Assembly: GCF_907165205.1 (NCBI RefSeq)
Contig: NC_058197.1
Location: forward strand, 19,057,766 to 19,121,765
Source: Coccinella septempunctata
Lineage: Eukaryota > Arthropoda > Insecta > Coleoptera > Coccinellidae
Length of the DNA: 64,000 nt
Direction: 5' to 3'
Shown: in pieces, positions 39,311 through 50,130 of the stretch
Numbering within the stretch: position 1 is the stretch's first letter
How the letters are laid out: each line of letters opens with the position of its first letter
The notes under the pieces: generated by a model
What the model saw: only the letters and a program-made list of their open reading frames with translations
Database searches by the model: none
What the model was told of the DNA's origin: nothing
Position numbers and translations under genes: made by a program

Positions 39311-40346
39311 GAAAATGTAAATTTTTCTATTTCCCATAATAATACTAATTCCAGCTTTGGATAACGAAAACGTGAACGGACGCGCAGGAAAAAAATATGG
39401 AAACAAGATGTTTTTGTACTTTATTTGATGGTTCTCTCGCTGGTTGTGATTTCAGGACGAAGAATTAATTGACTTCCGTGTCTCTAGGCGATTGTTCTCT
39501 ATGGCGCAAGTCGTTTTTTGTCTCGTGTTCTAGGAGAGAGGCCCCACCACTGATTGTTTTTATTTTTTATGATTCGCGATTTGGTCAGTGAGTTCTGTGG
39601 CTTACCGCGAAGAGTTGCATAGAAATGTGTGTTTCTATGAATGGACCTTTGTTGAAGGTATTCTGTGTAGTTTGTTCCATATTTGTGTTCGGTGTGTCAT
39701 TCTTGTGTCATCTTTTCCAGAGCTGAAATTATTGTTGAAATAAATTTGTTTGAATAATTTTGAGACGGGTGGATGATTGATTCTTGGATTTAAGGATATG
39801 CTGTCGAATGTGAAGGTTAGAATTCATATTATCAAGTCAACATGTGATTATTTTTTCTATCTTCATTATAATGGTTTATTTTGTTGCATTTTTTTGTGTA
39901 TGCAAGGAAAAACGTTGTGTATTTTTAAGCAGGTACGTTATATTGCCGTTAGGTACATATCTAACGTTCATTGAATGCTTCCTTATGTTTTATTTACTAT
40001 TATAAATAGGACAATTTGTTCATGCATGAATAATTTCTCGATTTTAGAATGATCGTTTCTGTATGAACGGTTTTTTTCACGTTCGTCGTACATTCATTCA
40101 TCTTCTAGCGGAATTATCTGGCCCATTATTTTGGAATATTTCTGTTATATCTTGTATAGTGTTCAATTTTTGTTCCAGTTCAATTTTATCTGTCGAGTGT
40201 GAGATATCGGATCATTTTCATTAATACAATAAGTGGATTTTCTGTGCTTGAACGTAATGCTGCGTTATTTTCGAAATAAATAAACATTTTCAGGAGAAAT
40301 ATGGGCAAAAGTTAAAATTTAACAGTTTTCATCGAAAATGACATAT

Positions 40347-40601
40347 AGATCATAGAGGTAGGAAGGGTCACGTTCCACCATAGAATATCTGCCTTGCTAA
40401 TGACAGATTCATAGAAGCTAGGCATTACGTCCCACCATAGAATATCTGCCCTCTAAAACATAAACATAGAGATATGTCTATGCTCTAAAATGACATAGAT
40501 TCATAGAAGTTAGGCATTACGTTCCTCCATAGAATATCTGCTCCAAATGACATAGATTCATAGAAGAAGCTAGTCATTATGTTCCACAGACTATCTGACC
40601 T
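40347..40601. repeat. Degenerate tandem repeat containing CATAGA
   Basis: About four copies of a unit of roughly 60-80 bp follow one another. Each combines CATAGAAGCTAGGCATTACG-like and CACCATAGAATATCTGCC-like segments, with variable spacers. One spacer holds the dyad CATAGAGATATGTCTATG. Confidence 0.65.
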
Positions 40602-43600
40602 AAGCGACGGTGCATTTTATTGAACGCTCGTTATGTCACATCCAAATGTGACGTCTTGATTTCGACGGATGTGCGTATAATTCGATAAATCTGTTCCATT
40701 TCTTACAAATTGTTCCGAACAACATCTTCCGATGATGGACCTCCAGCAGGACGCATTTACGTCGTTTCCCCTGTGCATCAATCCTCTATTTTTAACCCTA
40801 CCGAACACGGCTGGAAAGGATTCCTAACCTATCCGAACGAATTCGTCGACGACTGTGCCTCTGACGTCAGCAGATAAAAGGAATTATTATCAGATATCGT
40901 GCCCTCTCGATGGCAGTTTTTGTTTGTTCAAGACGTCCTTGGGGCCGAGACAATATCGCACGGTATTGTCAAGTGGCCACAGCCGTCGGCGACGGCAAGG
41001 TTGCGCCATCTCCCCGATCAGACCGCGACGACGGGAAAAAAAATTACCCCGGTCAGTTCTGTGCGCGGTGGTCACCCCCGATCGCATGACCGAACGCGTG
41101 TTGGCACCTTTAGCGACGATGGTTATACGCGACGTTGTCGGCTCTCGAATATGATCGCAAAATTTGGCTATTTTCCTTGAGCTGAAGCAGGTGATATAAT
41201 TTTCTGGCAACCTTGCTCTATGGTTTCGATTGTTCTGTGCCACTTCAAATTTGACATTTTTTCTGTGGTTTCACGTTCAGGGGTGTGCAAATGTTCCGAA
41301 AGCGTCGCTAACGGTTTTGATCGATCTCTAGACGTTACGTTGTGAAAAAACGAACATCGCCCGTTTTCCCGCGACGTTCATCGAGAATTCGCGTAAGTCG
41401 ACGAAGAAACGTGTTCGCGCGAGAGAGAGATAGGTGTATAACGACCGCGAAACGTTGTAATAACACGCCAGACCCCCACATTCCGAGTAGGTATCCTAAT
41501 TAGAATAGAAATAGAGAGAATAATATGGGTAGGCACTGACCTCGCGCAACGTGATTTTTATGAGGTAAGCCCGCCGCGAACTGGCATCGTCGCACGGCTC
41601 GGGTTATCGCCGGTCGGGAGCAACGAGGGTCGTTCGGACGGAAAAAGAAAAACGGAGTGTGTATCTGTGATTGTTCTTCGTGCGCTCGATTTATTTCTGT
41701 GACGGTCTGCGAATTTTCCGGAGAGAACATCGAGTTGTAGGTGACGTGAAGCTCTGATTGTGTTCTATGGTCGACGAAGCGTTTCACTCCGTCCCATTCT
41801 ATGCTTCTTGTATCGTTTTTTTTGTGGTTCACGATCTGAACTATGGTTTTCCGATTCTGTGCTTCAAATGCGCGATCTGTGATTTGTTTTCGGATTCTAT
41901 GGATTCGTTGCGTTTTTCCGAGACTTGTTTTTTCGGAACGTCAAAGTTTATACAAAAGGAGGAACCTGTAAAGAGGGAACTGTCATATTTCAAAAATTAT
42001 GGATTGGGCAATTGTTCAGTCCGATTTGGCGATGGGAGGTCGATGCATCCGCTTTATTACTTGGTATTCCCCGATCGTTGGGCGGTTATCGCCCGACCTA
42101 TTATTCTTTTATCGCTAAAACGGGTCGATTTTTTTTCACTCGACGCCGAATGCGATAAGCGAAAAAGGGCCGGGGACGATCTGTGGTCAGGAGCGTTCTT
42201 GAACTCGACAGACGTCGGGGGTCACGGTGCTTCCTCACGTCGTCGCGCGCCTGTGGAAATAGCGGCCATAGATACGGAGGCTGTTCGAGAAGATCCCACA
42301 AGAATACTTCATTTTTAGCTTTTAAAATTCAAGAAATGAGTTCTATATTACTTTGACTTTCTGTGTTGATATCGACATGTCTATGATTGTACCATAGATT
42401 AACTATGTTCAATTATCTATGCGCTATGTCAAATCGATAACCACAGAACGGAAAGTCATAGAATTGTGCGTGTTTTCGTGGCTCATTTCGAGTGGCCCTC
42501 GTATCCCTGCTCCGCACTCGATTGTCGAAATTTTGCGTGGGAGTATATGGGCTCCCCTTTCCCCCCTCCTTGGCAAACTTCATAATAAGTCGCGCACTGA
42601 CCTCAGCCAACCCGAATTTTACGATCCCTCTCTCTTTCCCCCCCAGCATCTAATGGTTTTCAACGCTCACGTGATCTATTTGTTTGGGGGCCTCGTCTGG
42701 CATCGGGTTCATAGATATCGCGTTGCGGTAGTCTGTGCGCCGCGGTTTTCTTCGTCGAATCCATCCGAAATAGTTGCTCGTTGAAAAATCGTTTTGCTGG
42801 TATTTTCTGGAGAGATTATGAACCTACTCGTAGTGACAATTCGTTCTTATATTTCTTTGACCTTATTTATGTCACTATTTCTATGCAACATGAGATAACT
42901 TGACAAGGGCAGTTCTGTGCGTGTGTTGTGATCCGTCAAAGGGCGTCATAGTGAAAGTGTCATTATTTTTCATTGGATTCACTGAAAGTCTCGTGGAATG
43001 CAGGTATCTATTTTGATTTTCAAGGTCACGCTTGTTATTTTTGGTTCGGAATTTCATTTTATAGGCGTATAAAAATCTGGGTTATTTTTTGCCCGAGTGA
43101 GCATCGAATATCCAACGATGAGTTGGGTGGAAACAATGCCTATGTTCGATTTTCTATGGGTATTTTCATCGATGACATAGAATTAAGTTTTTCCATAACG
43201 GGAGCATTTTTCTTCGACCGTTTCGGTGAAGGTGAACGTCCGTTGCGCGAAAAAAAACTTTCGTTCTGTCCGTGGCAAATTACTAGATCCCCGCCACTCG
43301 TCTTGAATATTTAAACGGTCGTCTATCATTCCGGGCACGAATTGTTCAAACTCGTCCGTTGTCGAGAAGAATGAATGGGTAGGTTCAGCTGGTGGGAGTT
43401 CACATACCGCTCGCGTATGTAATATGGGCGATTTCGATAAATCATGTCGGTCGAATGGTTGGTGGTGGCGTAGACGGGGAAAAAACTACGTACCGGGTCA
43501 AAGAACCATGTTATTAGGCGTCTATTCACCTATTTTTATCGTTGTCAAGGGCAGTTTCTTTCACACGTGACACGCAACGTCGATTACCAGTAACAAAGCA

Positions 43601-43712
43601 TTATCCAGTAGCGTAATTCGCTGTGGGAGAACTCCATTAGTTTTCCGTTAGTTCCATTAAAACTTCCTTCGGTTCGAAACATTTTTCGATAACCCTCGTA
43701 TATTCGCCTAAG

Positions 43713-43905
43713 AATGTCCTTGAATCCGACAGAGTGGAGTCATAGAATGCCCTAGCAATTAATAATCATAGAGATCTATGATTATTAATCTAGGAGTGGG
43801 GTCATAGAATGTCCTTGAATCCGAAGAGTGGAGTCATAGAATGCCCTAGCAATTAATAATCATAGATCTAATCTAGGAGTGGGGTCATAGAATGTTTTGA
43901 TGATA
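43713..43905. repeat. Two-copy tandem repeat with palindromic core
   Basis: A unit of about 100 bp is present twice: GTCCTTGAATCCGA, AGTGGAGTCATAGAATGCCC, TAGCAATTAATAATCATAGA, and a TCTAGGAGTGGGGTCATAGA-like end. In the first copy the core is palindromic, with AATAATCATAGA followed by TCTATGATTATT; the second copy has lost half of the palindrome. Confidence 0.7.
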
Positions 43906-44650
43906 ATTGGATTAGTCACATCTGTGACATCTAACCTGTTTCTATCTGTGATAGACATAGAAGGATCACTTTCAGAAATAGACAGGTGAAATTGTTGCTT
44001 CGTGAAAATTTCGAATAAGTGGAATTTAAGAGAATTTCTGTAGGTTTTCTAGCAGATTCATGGTGAAATTTCTATTATCCGCCGTTGCAATGGTCAGACG
44101 CGGGATCGGCCATATCCGTTTGTCCCCGTACCAGGTATTTCATAATAAATCTATTATATCGTCTAGACGCCTATATTATACCATTTTTTCCTGCCAATTA
44201 TAGTAATGGCATGTCATTAAGAGCCGTTCTTCGTCGCTTCGCGGCTGGTGAACCCTGAACATCTTGTAATAATAATAATCGCTCGGCAAGTATATACGCA
44301 AATATCAACCTGTAGCGGCAAGGACACACGCAATATCACTCCACATCAGCTGGTCCTTTTTCGCTCCCCGAATTTAATCGTTTTGTGTGTTACTGGAGTA
44401 CTCGGCAGACCGGTGAATGTGTTTCGTCTCCTTCTCCCTCTCCGTGTGTGTTTATCGATGGTCTGGAACGTTTCCGGCTCGGTTTCATAATGTCGCGTAA
44501 GGTGATAGTTTCGCTCGAGCTTTATATCTCAATAGGCGAGGTTTTTCAATTGAAAATTCTTGTTATAAATGCTATGCTGTCATTGAAAAATATGCTAACC
44601 TGTCGTAGGTTACACCACAGAATGGCCTACATAAAAATTGAATAATTTTA

Positions 44651-44827
44651 AGGTTAAACAGTATGCACCATAGATGTCTATGAAATCATAAAAACCTTGG
44701 AACATAGATAGTATCTATGTTCAATCTCGGAGCATAGATACATCTATGTGTCTTGGAACATAGATACGATCGATGTTCCAAGGTTTTTATGATTTCATAG
44801 ACATCTATGGTGCATACTGTGTAACCT
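44651..44827. repeat. Foldback hairpin of 177 bp
   Basis: Arms of about 60 bp (starting AGGTTAAACAGTATGCACC and ending with the complementary GGTGCATACTGTGTAACCT) are nearly perfect reverse complements. They include an uninterrupted core around ATGATTTCATAGACATCTAT. The centre holds further nested CATAGA/TCTATG pairs. It is either a small foldback transposon or a hairpin-forming repeat. Confidence 0.85.
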
Positions 44828-46995
44828 CAAAATTTTTCAATGTTTTTATGTATTCTGAATATTTTGTATAACACCATTTTTTCCTGCAAATTTACGCGAA
44901 TACGTAGATTTTTGTGCTCCCATACAACGAAATGATGTAAGTTAATCTAGAAAATACAGCGGGAGCCATCTAACGTTCGACGTCGAACCTTATCGTGTTT
45001 ATTCGGCGAAATCAGACCAGGAATCGGGGAAATGATTCTCGAGACGCATTTTCCGTCCCGTCTGGGCCCCCCTCGCAAATTCGGCAAGAGGTTATTGCGG
45101 TCTACGTAGAGACGGCAGAGAGAGATAAGGACGGAGAAGGTCGTTCCCCCGGACCCACAACAAATCCGGATAGACAGACGGTCTAACTGCTTCTTCTTCT
45201 TCTTGCGCTTTCCTCCGCCCGTCCGTAGTACGACGATCACCTGGTTACTGACCGTGTTACGACTCTCGCCGAGATCGTTAATCAGACGGTCGTTCCGAGG
45301 GGGGCGGCCCTCGCCCTAGCGCCGCCACTGACTTTACGGCCCCGAAATCTGACGCGAATTCATCTGTGATCGGGATGTCCACAGAACGTGATGAATATTC
45401 TTTATTTCTGTGCTCTGACAGATTGAGCATAGACAATTGGTCTATGAACGGAACACAGAAGGCGCATAGAAATGATTTTTCCGTCACAGAGTTGTGTCAC
45501 AACTGATTTTTGGGAAATATTTTCGATAGTTTGTCGGATTATAACCTTTTTGATTTGTCTTTAAAGCGTCTACATCTAACTAATTTCGGGGAAAATCTTA
45601 TCGAATTTTTCCGTCCGGCAAGTCGTCGCGTCCGGCGCGCCCTTAACCCCCCTCCGCCCCAGCCTCGGCGGGATCTCTAGGAACCCCACGCGTGGCGTAT
45701 TTCTGCCGCTGCTCCGCTATCACCAGGCGGGAGGCTGGGGGTCTCGGGCAAGGAGAACCGCCGGCGGCCAGACGGTGGTAACGCGACGAGAAGGCGAAAT
45801 AATAATGCCGGGACGGGAAAAAAAAATAAAATAAACGGCGAACCGAGAGCGTTGACCCCCTTTCTCCGTCAGCCGTCGGATGCTGCTTCGGCTGTCTTAA
45901 TCCGATTTGCGTTCGCCCTTCTTCTTCTCTGCACGTGGTTTCGCTCACGCGATGTTCGATGGTCTCTGTGATCTGTCAACCTTATTTTCTCATTCTATGG
46001 TGATTAACGACGCGGCGGAGAGCGATCGATTCTGTGGTTTAGACGGATTGGGATTTCTGTGTCATTTCGATTCGGTAAAGGAGCGTCCGACGACACGATC
46101 TGGATGGAGATAAATTCGTTCAACTTTGAAATATTTCATTTCGTGGGATTTTTGGATTGATGATTGAATTGCGAATGTTGGGTCTGAGCGTGTATGACCC
46201 CCTTTAGTCTTCCCAGCCGTCTGGTGTGTCAACCAAGATCTCGCCGTGCCGATCTTCGTATCGAACGGAGAAAGTACAGCTTCCTCCTCTCTGCCCCTCG
46301 CGACAGCGTCAAACGATCGAACCACGTACCTGATCTCTGCTGGGCCCTATATTCCAGACCCCCATTTCAAAAACGTGTTGAAAATTCACCATCGATCGCG
46401 AGTTTGCTCGGTCTGAGTCTGCATTTTGATAGGGATAACGAAATCATGATCGTCTGGTGGTGTAGATTTTCATTTCACCTTTGAAACACCCTCGTGGCAA
46501 GATTCAGTTATGGCGGATGCGCTAGTTTTAGAAATTTTAATGTGGGGGGTTTTTTCACTGTTAAATTGATCAACTGAAATGGGTAAATGTGGCATAACTG
46601 AGGGGGTTTCTGAGGAGTAGAGGAATAGAGAATCCGTAAAAATCAACATAGATCACGAAAAAATCGAATGAACCGCCACAAAACACTCACTATAAGCTAT
46701 TTTACTCGGATTACAATGTGCACCTTCAGTTATTACCTAATTTAATGAACCATGAAAATCTGGGCATGGCTTATCGCTCTTTTTCTGTGTACATTACATA
46801 ACGATGAAGTTGTTTTTGTCGAACGTTATCGTCAGCAAGTGTTACTCAAGATTGATGGCTAGATTCGCTTTTCACCAAGAAAACTCGAACGATCTTTACG
46901 AGAAAATGAATATTTTCCAGCATGTCCGGCCTTGTGTTAACCTATTCTCTTTTTTCAGGTTTGTCTTCAAGAGTTCGACCACCCTGCTTTTTTTT

Positions 46996-47071
46996 TGCTA
47001 TGTGGAACCCGTAGATCCGAACTTGTGCTTTTTACCGACGCAAGTCGGAGACTGCGGGTACCATTTGGCGA
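46996..47071 (+). ncRNA. mir-100: mir-100 precursor
   Basis: The 22-nt mature miR-100 sequence is present without change at 47006-47027 (seed ACCCGTA). It is followed by a short loop and a complementary arm at about 47041-47062 whose 3' part (CTGCGGGTACC) pairs back to the mature 5' end, giving a standard hairpin. It is the first member of the let-7 complex, with let-7 about 490 bp downstream on the same strand. miR-100 belongs to the ancient miR-99/100/10 family. Confidence 0.95.
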
Positions 47072-47481
47072 AAGTTTTCCTGCGGAAGTGGAAGATTCAA
47101 CTAGTCGCAGCCCCCAGATTCCTTTCAGATGCCGGTAATACTACTACAGCGATCGAATACTCGATTTTTTTTTTCGGTTGGCGCATCCACCATCCACCAT
47201 CCATAAATCTGGATGAATTTACGAAATATTCATGTATGAAAGTTGGGAAATGATTTCAGGTTATGGTTACAGGATGTTTCGGAAGAACGATGTTGAAATA
47301 GACGAAAGAGAAGGAAGGTATTGAAAATTTTAGAATGCTCTGAAAGTGTCCGAAGTTATGAATATCACCCCAGAGGCTGTCTCAACTGTTGAAGTTTGGA
47401 AATAGCCGGATTAGCTGCCTTATGACCCTGTGATCGCTAAGTAGCAAAAACCTTTCGTTATTAATGATTTTAGGTGATAAT

Positions 47482-47577
47482 TTGACAGTGTCCATTTGAG
47501 GTAGTAGGTTGTATAGTAAGTATTACACCTGTTGAGGAGTACTGTACATCCTGCTAACTTTCCTGGTCACTAGTCAA
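47482..47577 (+). ncRNA. let-7: let-7 precursor
   Basis: The 21-nt mature let-7 is intact at 47497-47517 (seed GAGGTAG). The 3' arm at about 47542-47563 (CTGTACATCCTGCTAACTTTC) is the star strand and resembles insect let-7*. The hairpin closes with TTGAC/GTCAA at its base. let-7 is the conserved heterochronic microRNA, induced late in insect development by ecdysone; that timing is known from the family, not visible here. Confidence 0.97.
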
Positions 47578-47681
47578 CCTCATACGTTATTAACGCAACT
47601 AGGCTTGTGTCACTGTATTTTTTCCCGTTGTTATTTTCTTCTGCTGTTGTTCAAATGTTTTTCCACAGGTTTGAAAGGCTC

Positions 47682-47762
47682 AACTTGCCTATTCCCTGAG
47701 ACCCTACTTTGTGATGTTCTATAATCATTTCACAAGGTTGGTTCTCGGGATTTGGCGATTGG
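47682..47762 (+). ncRNA. mir-125: mir-125 precursor (lin-4 family)
   Basis: The mature arm at 47693-47714 has the full seed and first 14 nt of miR-125 (CCCTGAG seed, TCCCTGAGACCCTA). It then reads CTTTGTGA where the usual form has ACTTGTGA, a two-base difference at positions 15-16. The 3' arm at about 47732-47752 (ACAAGGTTGGTTCTCGGGAT) folds back onto it. Its place 196 bp after let-7 is the conserved third position of the complex. Confidence 0.93.
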
Positions 47763-48451
47763 CTACATCAAATATGTGAAGGAGACTGCCTCACGAAGCC
47801 TCTCGATTTTTTTTGCGAAAGTTCTAGGTGGAATTTACAGATTAAAGTCAAATTTTTCATCTAAAATGCATCAGAGTTGCACATGAAACAAATTTCTGAC
47901 CGTTAATTTTGTTAAAATAGCTTCCAAACTGTGTTGGTGACTCCTGGTATTTCTTTTATCGATTTTACCTCCACCTATCGAGCAAACTCCAAACTTTGCG
48001 ATTATTTCTTCTGATGATCTTCAATCTAAATCACACAGGATCAGGGATCGCAGGAAGTAATCTTGCTGTAGAGTTTCTCGAAAATTTTTGATTTTGACTA
48101 GAGACAAAGTGACAAAAGATCTAGGAATGAGAATGTCACGAAGAAACTGATCTCTCTAGGCTTCTCCGAAAAATTTGCCATCTAGGTATATTGCTATCCC
48201 ATAATGTCCCAGAATTCTTGTAAGGACTAGTAATGTAGAGATATTTATTTATAACAAGAAAGAAAAGGTGATTCATCAATCAGATGTCATATTGTTGAGG
48301 GCATGAGCCAAAATTTTCATCTAGAGGTACAGTAAAAGTTTTTGCTCTAACTAGAGAGAATTATTCAAATTTACCAAGCTCTGAGTTCATTTCATTCATG
48401 ACTTTTTTCAGCTTAACCATGTCTAATTTCCTTTTCTGTTTTTTTTTATAG

Positions 48452-48925
48452 GTTATCTAGATACTCGGCCTACTGCTACCTATCTCAGAGTCGTGTGGAG
48501 AGAATTGTCCATATTTGTCAAGGCGAGCAGCCCCAGCACAAGCATGGGAAGAAGAAGAAGCTATTTCAACAGATATTCATCGTCGCTGCCACTGGATAAT
48601 AAGACTACTCTTCAAAAGAATTATTATTCCATTTTTAGGTGTATAACTTATATATCGATAATCTTTTCCCTTTTCCACATTTAGCCATTAGCCTTTTCAT
48701 TCTTATGAATATTGTTATTTTTGTCAAACTTTCCCATTATACAGCTTTTCCTTCGTACCCATATTTCCAGAAAAACACCCTTTAACTCTATCCAGTTATC
48801 CACACTCTGTAGCAATAGATGTGAAACTTGTGTTGTTTATTTAAGTTGATTGGCATTATAAAAGAATTGTACACCCTAAATCTTACTGTGTATATTTTAA
48901 TAAAAAATGAAAAAGTGTATCGTTG
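48452..48925 (+). ncRNA. Possible last exon of the let-7 complex transcript
   Basis: A strong acceptor (a T-tract followed by ATAG at 48448-48451) opens about 470 bp that end after AATAAA at 48899-48904. Open frames here are short and have no family resemblance, as expected for a non-coding exon. The assignment rests on strand, position and signals only. Confidence 0.35.
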
Positions 48926-49060
48926 TCGCTTATTAAATTCCTTATCCTTCAATAAAAGACCAATGCCAAGTCTTCTGTTAATGAAGCGAATCCATAAATC
49001 CGTCTAAAATGACGAGAAAGATTTTCTGAGCGTTGAAAAACAAATATGGAGTTACCAGGA

Positions 49061-49794
49061 GAACGCCTTAAAAATTCGGAAATAGGCAACACATAATACA
49101 CCATCATGTATATTTGGTTGCCTACCGCATGAATCAGGCGCTACTCCGGATACCTCCTCGCTCTCATGTGATCCTAATAAAAATTCAAAAAATTCGAAGA
49201 TTTGTACCTCGAGAATTACACAAAAATCGGATTTTGTATCAGGATCACAGGAGAGCGAGGAGGTATCCGGAGTATCAGGCGGCCCCTTAAAAATTCGAAA
49301 ATAGGCAACACACCATACACCAACATGTATGCTTGGTTGCCTACCCCACGTATCAGGCGCTGCTCCTGATACCTCCTCGCTCTCCTGTGATCCTAATACA
49401 GAATCAAAATTTTCGGAGTTTCATGACCCAAGAATGATACAAAAGTTGGATTTTGTATTAGGATCACAGGAGAGCGAGGAGGTATCAGGAGCAGCGCCTG
49501 ATACGTGGGGTAGGCAACCAAGCATACATGTTGGTGTATGGTGTGTTGCCTATTTTCGAATTTTTAAGGGGCCGCCTGATACTCCGGATACCTCCTCGCT
49601 CTCCTGTGATCCTGATACAAAATCCGATTTTTGTGTAATTCTCGAGGTACAAATCTTCGAATTTTTTGAATTTTTATTAGGATCACATGAGAGCGAGGAG
49701 GTATCCGGAGTAGCGCCTGATTCATGCGGTAGGCAACCAAATATACATGATGGTGTATTATGTGTTGCCTATTTCCGAATTTTCAGGGCGTTTC
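49061..49794. repeat. Near-perfect 734-bp palindrome
   Basis: The left arm (49061 to about 49410) is repeated as its reverse complement (about 49449 to 49794) with almost no mismatches except at the outermost bases. The loop is about 38 bp, and the centre is near 49428. Each arm holds two diverged copies of a unit that includes AATAGGCAACACA, TTGGTTGCCTACC, TATCAGGCGCTGCTCC and ACCTCCTCGCTCTC, themselves arranged partly head to head. The 174-codon open frame across it follows from the repeat and is not a gene. The structure would fold into a long hairpin if transcribed. Confidence 0.9.
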
Positions 49795-50130
49795 TATTTT
49801 ACTCTAGACAAGTTCATTTTTCGAACTCTACGTCATTACTGGGGTGTTTTTAAGGAATAAAACATTCGTTTTTTCAATTTCTTTCTTTATTTCGTGAAAT
49901 TATACAGTTTTTGTCATAGAATAAGAGAAAAAATAGTAGTGTAAATGAATTTTTCACATAAATATCGATGAATATACATGTTTATATCAAAAATTGAAGA
50001 GAGGTTTATATACCTGAATGACTTCTGACTTCTTGTGGGCAGTTTCTTTCTTCGTTGTTGGGCAGCACTAGCGAATTTCCATCAACGTGATTGGCACCTG
50101 TAAAATAAAATTTCCTATTAATCATATGAT

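Larger units (their letters stand above)
39203..48925 (+). ncRNA. let-7-C: Putative primary transcript of the let-7 complex
   Basis: In insects such as Drosophila the three microRNAs are processed from one long polyadenylated non-coding transcript. Here they are all on the plus strand. A polypyrimidine-AG acceptor at 48451 could start a last exon that runs to an AATAAA at 48899-48904. The 5' end is placed at the initiator-like site at 39201 only as the best candidate; starts near 28.9 kb or in the 45-46 kb CpG block are also possible. No conserved protein is encoded. Confidence 0.35.

Noticed and set aside
46804..47253. 149-codon open frame with a Cys-x8-Cys spacing that recalls a Kunitz domain, and downstream frames that could be spliced to it
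   Set aside because: The stretch at 47006-47062 is the miR-100 hairpin; the remaining Kunitz cysteines are absent and the frame is fortuitous.
49329..49853. 174-codon open frame with internal repeats
   Set aside because: It reads across the 734-bp palindrome and its repetition mirrors the inverted repeat, so it is not evidence for a protein.
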